64,000 bases of DNA. It comes from Solwaraspora sp. WMMD406. Its GTDB lineage: Bacteria > Actinomycetota > Actinomycetes > Mycobacteriales > Micromonosporaceae. Below, piece by piece: positions 17,805-24,238 of the stretch (position 1 is its first letter; each line of letters begins with the position of its first letter). Position numbers and translations under genes: made by a program. The notes beneath the pieces were generated by a model. That model made no database searches. It had not been told where the DNA came from and saw only the letters and a program-made list of their open reading frames with translations. The stretch is taken from NCBI RefSeq assembly GCF_029626025.1, contig NZ_JARUBF010000001.1, forward strand, positions 992,001-1,056,000, read 5' to 3'.

Positions 17805-18655
17805 GACAGTTCCTCCGCGATCGATGCGATGAGTTTGCGAGACTGCGCCTCGCTCAGTGCCGTGGACCCGACGGCTGACCAGACCTCCTCGTAGGCCGCC
17901 GCCTCGGCGGGCTTGTCGAGGTAGAGCGCGCCGGTCAGTCCGTCGGCGTAGATGATCGTCGGTTCGTCGGAGCCGTCGAAGTCCAGGATGGTGAACGCGC
18001 CGTTCGCCAACGTGGCGCGGTGCAGGCCTGCGCTGAACGGCACTACCCGGACGGAGAGGTTGGGTTGGCGGCTGACGGTGACGATCTGGTGGAGCTGCTC
18101 GGCGTCGATGTCGCGCCGCAGCACGGCCTCGTCGAGGATGATGTCGACCTGCGGCGCGGGTGGGGTGGCTCGGGTCAGTAGCGCCTGTCGATCGAGCCGC
18201 AGGGCCACCCCTCGGTCGATGTCCTCGCGCTTCATGTCGGGGCGTCCGGCCTCGAACACCCGGGTCGCGTACGCCTTGGTTTGCAGTAGGCCGGGGACCA
18301 GGTGCGCCTCGTACTTGCGCAGCCGCGTCGCACCTGACTCAAGGCCGACGTACAGCTCGAACCACTCGGGGATGGCATCGCCGTACGAGTGCCACCAGCC
18401 ACGGGCCTTGGTCTCCTTGGCGAGCCCCATCAACGCCTCAGTGATTTCTGGTAACGCTCCGTATATCCGGCACATCGCTTCGACGTCGAGCGACCGCATC
18501 GACGTGGCGCCGGTTTCGATGCGCCAGATCTTCGGTGTGGACCACTCCAGCGCGGTGGCCGCGGCCTTCACGGTCATGCGGGCCTCCTCGCGGAGCTGCC
18601 GTAGATGCCTGCCGAGCTGTCGCCTCGGGACGGTCGAGCCGGTGTCAGTCGTCAC
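17801..18655 (-). CDS. XRE-type helix-turn-helix regulator with DUF5753 domain
   Basis: 284 residues from a GTG with AGGAG 8 bases upstream; longer starts lack a ribosome site. Residues about 12-65 are an XRE helix-turn-helix (LGRHLRQLREEARMTVKAAA), and the rest is a DUF5753 domain (PGLLQTKAYATRVFEAGRP through the conserved FTILDFDG and VVYVE-like region). These are WhiJ-like repressors controlled by a DUF397 partner, which follows directly. Its 3' end was duplicated to give the fragment at 16817. The pair probably controls accessory or developmental genes. Confidence 0.88.
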   Translation of the reverse strand: MTTDTGSTVPRRQLGRHLRQLREEARMTVKAAATALEWSTPKIWRIETGATSMRSLDVEAMCRIYGALPEITEALMGLAKETKARGWWHSYGDAIPEWFELYVGLESGATRLRKYEAHLVPGLLQTKAYATRVFEAGRPDMKREDIDRGVALRLDRQALLTRATPPAPQVDIILDEAVLRRDIDAEQLHQIVTVSRQPNLSVRVVPFSAGLHRATLANGAFTILDFDGSDEPTIIYADGLTGALYLDKPAEAAAYEEVWSAVGSTALSEAQSRKLIASIAEELS

Positions 18656-18882
18656 TGGATTCTCCTCTCCGCGACTACACACCGGGCGAAACCCGCACTC
18701 GATATGTAGCACCCATCGACCACGCTCGGCAATGAAACACCACAAGATGAGGAATCGTCAAGCGTTTCATTTGAAATGAAATATTGCGCTCAGGTGGTCT
18801 GGTGGGAACCATGGTCGCTGGGTGTGGCGGTCGGATGACCGATAGGCCCGGCCGTCACATCCCCTCACCGAAGGAGGGGCGG

Positions 18883-19113
18883 ATGACCCAACGCGTCACC
18901 TACGAGGCGTACGTCGTCGCCGTAGCAATGACCCTGGCCAGGCGTCACCGGCCGGTGTGGTCCTGGAGCAAGTGGCAGCAGGTCTGCCGGTGCGGATCGT
19001 CGTTGCCCTGCCGGGCACGGCACCGGATACCGATCAACCGGGGTCACTGGCCGGAGGAGGGATGCTCGCCCCCGCTGTCAGGCGGTCGACCGAACAGGAT
19101 GGGGAATCAATGA
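18883..19113 (+). CDS. Small basic hypothetical protein, first of four
   Basis: 76 residues, with a strong AAGGAGGGG before the ATG at 18883. It contains three cysteines, including WQQVCRCGSSLPCRARHRIP, which could bind a metal, and several tryptophans (RRHRPVWSWSKW). I recognise no domain. It overlaps the next gene by 4 bases (ATGA). Small gene strings next to DUF397/DUF5753 regulators are common in Micromonosporaceae accessory DNA and functionally uncharacterised. Confidence 0.6.
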   Translation: MTQRVTYEAYVVAVAMTLARRHRPVWSWSKWQQVCRCGSSLPCRARHRIPINRGHWPEEGCSPPLSGGRPNRMGNQ

Positions 19114-19283
19114 TCGAAGTGGGAGCGGTGTGCGGGGCGGCCCTGCTCGGCTTCTGCGCCGGACTGTTCTCGTTCCGGGTGAAGTCCAGGTGGTGCCCCC
19201 AGTGTGGGCTCACCACCTGGCCGACCGAACGAGGAGCTGACGGCGTCGAACGACCATGCCGCGACGCACAGCCAGGTGAATAA
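19110..19283 (+). CDS. Single-helix membrane protein with a CxxC knuckle
   Basis: 57 residues. One N-terminal membrane helix (GAVCGAALLGFCAGLFSF) is followed by a short tail with CPQCGLTTWPTERG and one further Cys, resembling half a zinc ribbon. The start overlaps the preceding stop (ATGA), and the next gene starts 8 bases before this one ends, so the four genes act as one transcript. Confidence 0.6.
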   Translation: MIEVGAVCGAALLGFCAGLFSFRVKSRWCPQCGLTTWPTERGADGVERPCRDAQPGE

Positions 19284-19536
19284 CCGACTGCTACGGACGC
19301 CAGAGCCCAACCCCGGCGACGTACTACTGATCGGCGCACAAGCCAGCGTGCAGTTCGCCGGCGACCGACGACTCACCTTCCGCGTCATCTCCGTCGACCG
19401 GAAGCCGACCTACCACGGCTGGGTTTGGCTCACCGGCTACGTGATCAACCACAGTGGAGAAGCCGCCGAGCGGCGGGAGATCTTCGTCCAGCGTCGTGGA
19501 CTCTACCGCCTGCCCAAACGTACAACGAATCGATAA
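19276..19536 (+). CDS. Small hypothetical protein, third of four
   Basis: 86 residues from a GTG at 19276 that overlaps the previous gene; an upstream start is possible. It is a beta-rich soluble protein (GDVLLIGAQASVQFAGDRRL, WVWLTGYVINHSGEAAERRE) of unknown family. Coupling to the neighbours suggests a shared job with the membrane protein before it. Confidence 0.6.
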   Translation: MNNRLLRTPEPNPGDVLLIGAQASVQFAGDRRLTFRVISVDRKPTYHGWVWLTGYVINHSGEAAERREIFVQRRGLYRLPKRTTNR

Positions 19537-19554
19537 TTGATCAAGGAGAACCAG

Positions 19555-19803
19555 ATGATGATCTTCGACGTACTTCGGGACTGGTGGCTTCGCTGGCTCG
19601 ACTGGCGCTCCGGCCGCTCCACCGCCTCCCGGCGACTGCAGGCCCTCCGACTCCGACAGACGACAGCGGCCCGACACCGCCGAATCGGCAACAACCGGGG
19701 ACGTCGCTGGTCGTCCGAGGCAACCACCCTGCTGCCGACCCTGCGTCCGCTGATGACCTACGGCCAACAACTCGGCTACCGACTACCTACCACCACACGG
19801 TGA
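19555..19803 (+). CDS. Small Arg/Trp-rich hypothetical protein, last of four
   Basis: 82 residues with AAGGAG before a double ATG. It is highly basic, with an amphipathic N-terminus (FDVLRDWWLRWLDWRSGRS) that could associate with a membrane, and many arginines thereafter. No domain is recognised. A perfect 21-bp inverted repeat 42 bp downstream probably terminates the transcript. Confidence 0.55.
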   Translation: MMIFDVLRDWWLRWLDWRSGRSTASRRLQALRLRQTTAARHRRIGNNRGRRWSSEATTLLPTLRPLMTYGQQLGYRLPTTTR

Positions 19804-19844
19804 TCAGGCGGTCGACGTACGAGATCAACCGCCGCCGGCGTCGC

Positions 19845-19901
19845 CGATGTGAGGCTGGGATACCTATCGAGTCGCGGGTTAGGTATCCCAGCCTCACATC
19901 G
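19845..19901 (+). terminator. Perfect 21-bp inverted repeat after the four small genes
   Basis: CGATGTGAGGCTGGGATACC begins the left arm (19845-19865). The right arm (19881-19901) is its exact complement, with a 15-base loop. It is a strong candidate terminator for the small operon; perfect arms of this length could also mark the end of a small mobile element. Confidence 0.7.
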
Positions 19902-19928
19902 TGAAAGCGACCGTGCCCCGAGCAGCGG

Positions 19929-20042
19929 TCAGGGACGCGGCGGCGCGTCGAGCAGGTCGATCTCGTCCGGAATGCCGGGGACCGCGCCGGCCTGGCCTCT
20001 GGTGGCGCGTACCTGTAGCAGATCGACGGCGGTGCGGGCGGG
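19929..20042 (-). pseudogene. C-terminal remnant of an unidentified minus-strand gene
   Basis: The minus strand ends in a well-formed protein C-terminus: RTAVDLLQVRATRGQAGAV, then PGIPDEIDLLDAPPRP and a stop at 19929. Going upstream the frame runs straight into the repeated ssd leader at 20043, so the gene has lost its beginning. I do not recognise the family. It records the recombination that brought the leader in front of tadA. Confidence 0.4.
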
Positions 20043-20070
20043 TTATCCACAGGCGTTCCGGTTATCCACA
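20043..20070 (+). promoter_or_regulatory. Pair of perfect DnaA boxes upstream of tadA
   Basis: Two TTATCCACA nonamers at 20043-20051 and 20062-20070, spaced 19 bp start to start on the same strand, lie 80-107 bases before the tadA ATG. The ssd leader has the matching but less perfect pair. DnaA-dependent control of the pilus operon is a possibility, not shown. Confidence 0.55.
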
Positions 20071-20215
20071 GGTTCCTTGATCATCTCCACCTGGCGTCGG
20101 GCTTCCCGGCGATCGTTGCGGCATCCGACATCGATCCCAGGAGGCCCGGATGCCCTCGTCCACCAGCACCGACCACGGGCGCCGCCCGCCCCTGGCGGGC
20201 ACCGCCGACGAGGCG
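20046..20215 (+). repeat. Copy B of the 170-bp direct repeat: leader and first codons of tadA
   Basis: It aligns without gaps to 14461-14630. The ribosome site AGGAGG, the ATG and about 22 codons of tadA (MPSSTSTDHGRRPPLAGTAD) are ssd-derived, so tadA now carries the promoter and N-terminus of its former neighbour. Confidence 0.9.
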
Positions 20216-21382
20216 GTGGCCGGCCGGGTACGGGAGCGGTTCGTGGCCGACGGCACACCGGTCACCGCAGCGGCGGTGGTGAGCGCGGTACGGGCTGAGC
20301 CGGGGGCGGCGTTGCTCGGCGACACCCGGCTGCTGCGCCTGGCCGATCAAGTGCATGGAGATCTCGTCGGCGCCGGTCCGATCGGCCCGCTGCTGGCCGA
20401 TCCGAGCGTGACCGACGTCCTGGTCAACGGCACCCAGGTGTGGGTCGATCGTGGTGACGGGCTGACGCAGGTGGCGACGCCGTTCCGGTCGGTCGACGAG
20501 GTGCGCCGGTTGGCGCAGCGGTTGGCGGCGGCGTGTGGTCGGCGGCTCGACGACGGGTGCCCGTACGCCGACGCCCGGTTGCCGGACGGCACCCGGTTGC
20601 ACGCCGTGTTGCCGCCGATCGCGACCGACGGACCGTACCTGTCGTTGCGGACGTTTCGGCAGCGGCCGTTCCAGCTGGCCGAGTTGGTGCAGCGGCGGAT
20701 GGTGCCGGCCGGGTTGGCCGGGCTGTTGGAGGCGGTGGTCGCGGCCCGGTTGGCCTACCTGGTGACCGGCGGTACGGGTTCGGGCAAGACGACGATGCTC
20801 AACACGATGCTGGGGCTGGTGCCCGCGCGGGAGCGGATCGTGCTGGTCGAGGACGCGGCCGAGCTGCGGCCGTACCACCCGCACGTGGTGAGTCTGCAGG
20901 CACGGACGGCCAACGTGGAGGGCAGCGGGTCGGTCGACCTCGGCGCGTTGGTACGGCAGGCGTTGCGGATGCGGCCGGACCGCCTCGTCGTCGGCGAATG
21001 CCGAGGCGCGGAGGTCGTTGACCTGCTGGCCGCCCTCAACACCGGCCACGAAGGCGGCGCCGGCACCCTGCACGCCAACGCGGCGACCGACGTGCCGGCC
21101 CGGCTGGAGGCCCTCGGCCTGCTCGGCGGGCTGCCTCGGGCCGCCCTGCACGCCCAGGTCGCCGCCGCGCTCCAGGTCCTGATCCACCTTCGACGGACCG
21201 CTGTCGGCCGGATCGTCGATGCGGTCTGCCTGCTGCTGCCCAGCGGCCCGGACCGGCTGGTGACCGTGGTGCCGGCCTGGCGGCGCGACGCCGGCCCGCA
21301 GCCGGCGGCTACCGCTCTGGCCCGGCTCTGCGTCGAACGCGGGGTGCCGGCACCCGATGTTCTGACCGGTCGCGTTCGATGA
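20150..21382 (+). CDS. tadA: TadA/CpaF-type pilus assembly ATPase
   Basis: 410 residues. The hexameric secretion ATPase domain carries Walker A GGTGSGKTT at residues 207-215, an Asp box IVLVEDAAELRPYHPHVV, Walker B RMRPDRLVVGECRG and the His box TGHEGGAGTLHANAA. It powers assembly of Flp/Tad pili at the inner face of the membrane. The first 22 residues match the N-terminus of Ssd (about 15 of 22 identical), not the body of TadA, because of the leader duplication. tadB overlaps its stop by 4 bases. Confidence 0.92.
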   Translation: MPSSTSTDHGRRPPLAGTADEAVAGRVRERFVADGTPVTAAAVVSAVRAEPGAALLGDTRLLRLADQVHGDLVGAGPIGPLLADPSVTDVLVNGTQVWVDRGDGLTQVATPFRSVDEVRRLAQRLAAACGRRLDDGCPYADARLPDGTRLHAVLPPIATDGPYLSLRTFRQRPFQLAELVQRRMVPAGLAGLLEAVVAARLAYLVTGGTGSGKTTMLNTMLGLVPARERIVLVEDAAELRPYHPHVVSLQARTANVEGSGSVDLGALVRQALRMRPDRLVVGECRGAEVVDLLAALNTGHEGGAGTLHANAATDVPARLEALGLLGGLPRAALHAQVAAALQVLIHLRRTAVGRIVDAVCLLLPSGPDRLVTVVPAWRRDAGPQPAATALARLCVERGVPAPDVLTGRVR

Positions 21383-22170
21383 TCGGTCCGGCCGGTTGGC
21401 TGCGTCGCCGGACCCGCCGCCACCGAGTGCTGGAGGCGGCCGCCGGCCGACCAGCGCATCAGTCGACGACGCTCGCCGAGCGGATCGCGCGGACATACGA
21501 CGCGGTCGTCGCCGACGCGCCGACGTGGTGGCGGCACGCGGTGTACCACCGGCGACGTCGACTGCTCGCCGCCGCGAGCGTCGGCGGCGGAACCCTCGGC
21601 TGGTGCCTCGGCGGGCCGGTCGCCGCCGTCGTCCTCGCCGCCTACGGCGGGCTGGCCGGCCGGGCCGTGGTCCGCCGGCACTTCGGCCAGCAGCGGCAGC
21701 GACGACGGGAACAGCGGATCGACGCGTTGGCGGCGATGGCCGCCGACCTGCGGGCCGGCCTGCCGGTACGACCCGCTGACCTGTCGCCGGCCCGGTCGGC
21801 CGGCCGCGTGCGAGGCACCGGCCGGGGTACGGACGACCGGCTGGCCGCCCTTACCGCCGCCGCGACCCGGCTGGCGGAACAGACCGGGGCGCCCCTGGCC
21901 GACCTGCTCGAACGGATCGAGGCCGACGCGCGGTCCACGGACCGGTCGCGGGACGCGGCCATGGCCCAGGCAGCCGGGGCCACGGCGACCGCCTGGCTGC
22001 TGGCCGGGCTGCCCGCCGGCGGCATCGCCCTCGGCTACGGCATCGGCGTGGACCCGCTCGCGGTGCTGCTGCACACCCCGATCGGCGGCGCGTGCGCGGT
22101 GATCGCGCTCGGACTGCAACTCGCCGGCCTGGCCTGGACCGAGCGACTGAGCCACATCGGCGAGGTGTGA
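21379..22170 (+). CDS. tadB: TadB-like pilus membrane platform protein
   Basis: 263 residues, ATGA overlap with tadA. There are hydrophobic helices near residues 62-88 and two at the C-terminus (ATATAWLLAGLPAGGIALGY, then GGACAVIALGLQLAGLAW). Between them lies the cytosolic GspF/T2SSF-type helical part (AAMAADLRAGLPVRPADLSP and LAEQTGAPLADLLERIEADA). Together with TadC it forms the inner-membrane platform that TadA acts on. Confidence 0.85.
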   Translation: MIGPAGWLRRRTRRHRVLEAAAGRPAHQSTTLAERIARTYDAVVADAPTWWRHAVYHRRRRLLAAASVGGGTLGWCLGGPVAAVVLAAYGGLAGRAVVRRHFGQQRQRRREQRIDALAAMAADLRAGLPVRPADLSPARSAGRVRGTGRGTDDRLAALTAAATRLAEQTGAPLADLLERIEADARSTDRSRDAAMAQAAGATATAWLLAGLPAGGIALGYGIGVDPLAVLLHTPIGGACAVIALGLQLAGLAWTERLSHIGEV

Positions 22171-22171
22171 C

Positions 22172-22837
22172 ATGCCGCTGACCGTGCTCGCGGCCCGGCG
22201 ACGCCTGTCCCGACTGCGCGGCGACACCGGCCCGGCGGTGGACGCGCGTCGACTGGTCCGCCCGGTGGCGGTGCTCGCGGCGGTGGCCGTCGTCGTGATC
22301 GGCGGCAACTGGCTGTCCGTACCGGTCGGACTCGCCGTCGCCGTCGGCCTCGATCGCGGCCTGCGGCGAATCGAACCGCCGCAGGCCCGCCGGCAACGGC
22401 TCCGGGAAGCCGCCGACTTGCCGCTCGCCGCCGACCTGCTGGCGGCCGCGCTGCGTGCCGGCGCGCCGGTCGACCGGGCCGGCGCGGCGGTGGCCGACGC
22501 GATCGGCGGCCCACTCGGCCTGCGGCTGGAGCGGGTGGCCAGATCGCTGCGCCTGGGCGCCGAGCCGCAGCAGGCGTGGGATCAGGTGTCGGGCGTCGCC
22601 GGCGGTGACCGGCTCGCCGCCGCAGCCGTCCGGTCGTCGGCGAGCGGCGCCGCTCTGGCCGGTGCGCTGACCCGCCTCGCTGACGACCTGCGGGCCGGCC
22701 GGTCGACGCGGGCCGAAGCGAGCGCCCGCCGCGCCGGTGTGCTGATCGTGCTGCCCCTCGGGCTGTGTTTCCTGCCCGCCTTCATCGTCGCCGGCCTGGT
22801 GCCGGTGATCGTCGCCGTACTCGGCGACATCCTCTGA
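22172..22837 (+). CDS. tadC: TadC-like pilus membrane platform protein
   Basis: 221 residues, starting one base after the tadB stop. It has an N-terminal helix pair (LAAVAVVVIGGNWLSVPVGL), a T2SSF cytosolic part with LPLAADLLAAALRAGAPVDR and a C-terminal helix (GVLIVLPLGLCFLPAFIVAG). The length and place match Rv3657c-like proteins, which are shorter than proteobacterial TadC. Confidence 0.85.
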   Translation: MPLTVLAARRRLSRLRGDTGPAVDARRLVRPVAVLAAVAVVVIGGNWLSVPVGLAVAVGLDRGLRRIEPPQARRQRLREAADLPLAADLLAAALRAGAPVDRAGAAVADAIGGPLGLRLERVARSLRLGAEPQQAWDQVSGVAGGDRLAAAAVRSSASGAALAGALTRLADDLRAGRSTRAEASARRAGVLIVLPLGLCFLPAFIVAGLVPVIVAVLGDIL

Positions 22838-22852
22838 GGAAAGGAACGCTCC

Positions 22853-23101
22853 ATGCGTCATCCACGAAACGTCGTCCGATCGCTGTCGTCGGGGACCCGG
22901 CAGGTCGCGGCAGGGCTCTCCACGCGGCTGACCGCTACCCGGCTGTCCGCCAGGTTGCGCGACGACGCCGGAATGAACACCGCCGAGTACGCCGTCGGCA
23001 CGCTGGCGGCGGTCGCGTTCGCCGGCATCCTGCTCAAGGTGCTCACCAGCGAGAGTGTGCAGGCCGCGCTCGGCGCCGTGATCGATCGGGCCCTCGGGTG
23101 A
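22853..23101 (+). CDS. Flp-type minor pilin (DUF4244)
   Basis: 82 residues with a long basic N-terminus, then GMNTAEYAVGTLAAVAFAGI. This is a prepilin-peptidase-like site (Gly before MNTAEYA, with the conserved Glu at +5) followed by the hydrophobic assembly helix. This is the structural pilin of the locus. GAGGAAAGGAACG precedes the ATG. It overlaps the next gene as GTGA. Confidence 0.85.
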   Translation: MRHPRNVVRSLSSGTRQVAAGLSTRLTATRLSARLRDDAGMNTAEYAVGTLAAVAFAGILLKVLTSESVQAALGAVIDRALG

Positions 23102-23520
23102 GGCGGCGTCGGCAGGCCGGTCGGGACCGGGATCGGGGTTCGTTCACCGCCGAGTTGGCGGCCGGCCTGCCGGCGCTGGTCCTGCTGCTGGCCACCGGGT
23201 TGACGGCGGTCTGCGCGGTCACCACCAAGGCCGAATGTGTGGACCTCGCGCGGGCGACCGCGCTGGCCGTCGCCCGAGGCGACACCGCGCCACCGACGTC
23301 GACCCCGACCGGCGCGACGGTCTCCGTCTCGGTCGACGGCGATCTGGTCGACGCCACCTGCCGGGCACCGGTGCGGGCGCTGGGGGCACGACTGCCCCGT
23401 GCGACGGTCACCGCGTCGGCCGTCGCCGCTCTGGAGCCGGGCCGGTCGTTCGACCTACCGGTGGGTGGTCCACCGCCATCGGAGCGAACCGGGGCCCGAC
23501 CGGAACAGGGGACGGCATGA
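23098..23520 (+). CDS. TadE-like pseudopilin
   Basis: 140 residues from a GTG that overlaps the pilin stop. RGSFTAELAAGLPALVLLLA is the TadE signature (Glu after the cleavage region, then the membrane helix). A short extracytoplasmic tail with two cysteines follows (KAECVDLA and DATCRAPV). It corresponds to Rv3655c. The long open frame starting at 22765 is only an upstream extension. Confidence 0.85.
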   Translation: MRRRRQAGRDRDRGSFTAELAAGLPALVLLLATGLTAVCAVTTKAECVDLARATALAVARGDTAPPTSTPTGATVSVSVDGDLVDATCRAPVRALGARLPRATVTASAVAALEPGRSFDLPVGGPPPSERTGARPEQGTA

Positions 23521-23903
23521 GCCGCCGTACGGCCGGCCGGCAGCGGCGGCTTACGGACTGCGGGCAGCGGGGGAGTGCCAGTCTCTGGCTGCTGACGGTC
23601 GGTCTCGTGGTGGTGCTGGCGGGGGCGGCGGGTGCGTTCGTCGCGGCGGCACACCTGGCCCGCCACCAGGCCGGCACGGCAGCCGACCTGGCCGCCTTGG
23701 CCGGTGCCGCCCGGATCTTCGACGGACCGACGGCGGCCTGCGCGCGGGCGACCGAGTTGGCCATGCTCAACCACGGGCGGCTGGTCCGGTGCGTCACCCA
23801 CGGTCTGGAGATCACGGTGACGGTCGAGGTCCCGGTGGTCGGGCCGCCTGGGACCGATCGGGTGGCCACCGCGTACGCCCGGGCCGGACCGGTCCAGGGC
23901 TGA
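23517..23903 (+). CDS. TadG/TadE-like protein at the helicase-secretion junction
   Basis: 128 residues, ATGA overlap. RGSASLWLLTVGLVVVLAG gives the single helix, followed by LARHQAGTAADLAALAGAAR, the conserved block of the Rv3654c-type family. Two cysteines occur in the C-terminal domain (TAACARAT, LVRCVTH). It ends the tad operon. A 19-base duplication (gccggaccggtccagggct) overlaps the stop region. Confidence 0.85.
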   Translation: MSRRTAGRQRRLTDCGQRGSASLWLLTVGLVVVLAGAAGAFVAAAHLARHQAGTAADLAALAGAARIFDGPTAACARATELAMLNHGRLVRCVTHGLEITVTVEVPVVGPPGTDRVATAYARAGPVQG

Positions 23904-23948
23904 GCCGGACCGGTCCAGGGCTTGAGCCCGCCCGGTGATGAGGTTGAG

Positions 23949-24155
23949 TCAGCGGCCGGGCCCGTCGGCGGCGTGCAACGCCCATCGGGACAGCACCTGA
24001 TGGATGTTGTACAGCCGCTGCTGGATCAGTTCCAGACGTTCCGCCTGGGCCAGGGCGGCGTACGCCTGGGCGAGGGCGATCTGCTGGTCGACGGTGAGGT
24101 TCTCTTGGTCGATCGAGTAGAGCAACTCGACGGTCTCGGCCACGGTGTCGGCCAC
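23949..24155 (-). CDS. Small helical hypothetical protein
   Basis: 68 residues from a GTG with GGAGGGA upstream. It is a predicted all-helical, Gln/Glu/Leu-rich protein (DQQIALAQAYAALAQAERLE) without membrane segment or signal peptide, possibly a coiled-coil hairpin. No family is recognised. It lies downstream of the helicase on the same strand and may share its transcript. Confidence 0.6.
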   Translation of the reverse strand: MADTVAETVELLYSIDQENLTVDQQIALAQAYAALAQAERLELIQQRLYNIHQVLSRWALHAADGPGR

Positions 24156-24238
24156 GGCGTCCCTCCTCCGGCAGCTCCTTGGAAGCGCTCCCACGCTTAA
24201 TCTATCCAGATCGGCTTAGATCCATGCCAGGAAATCAA

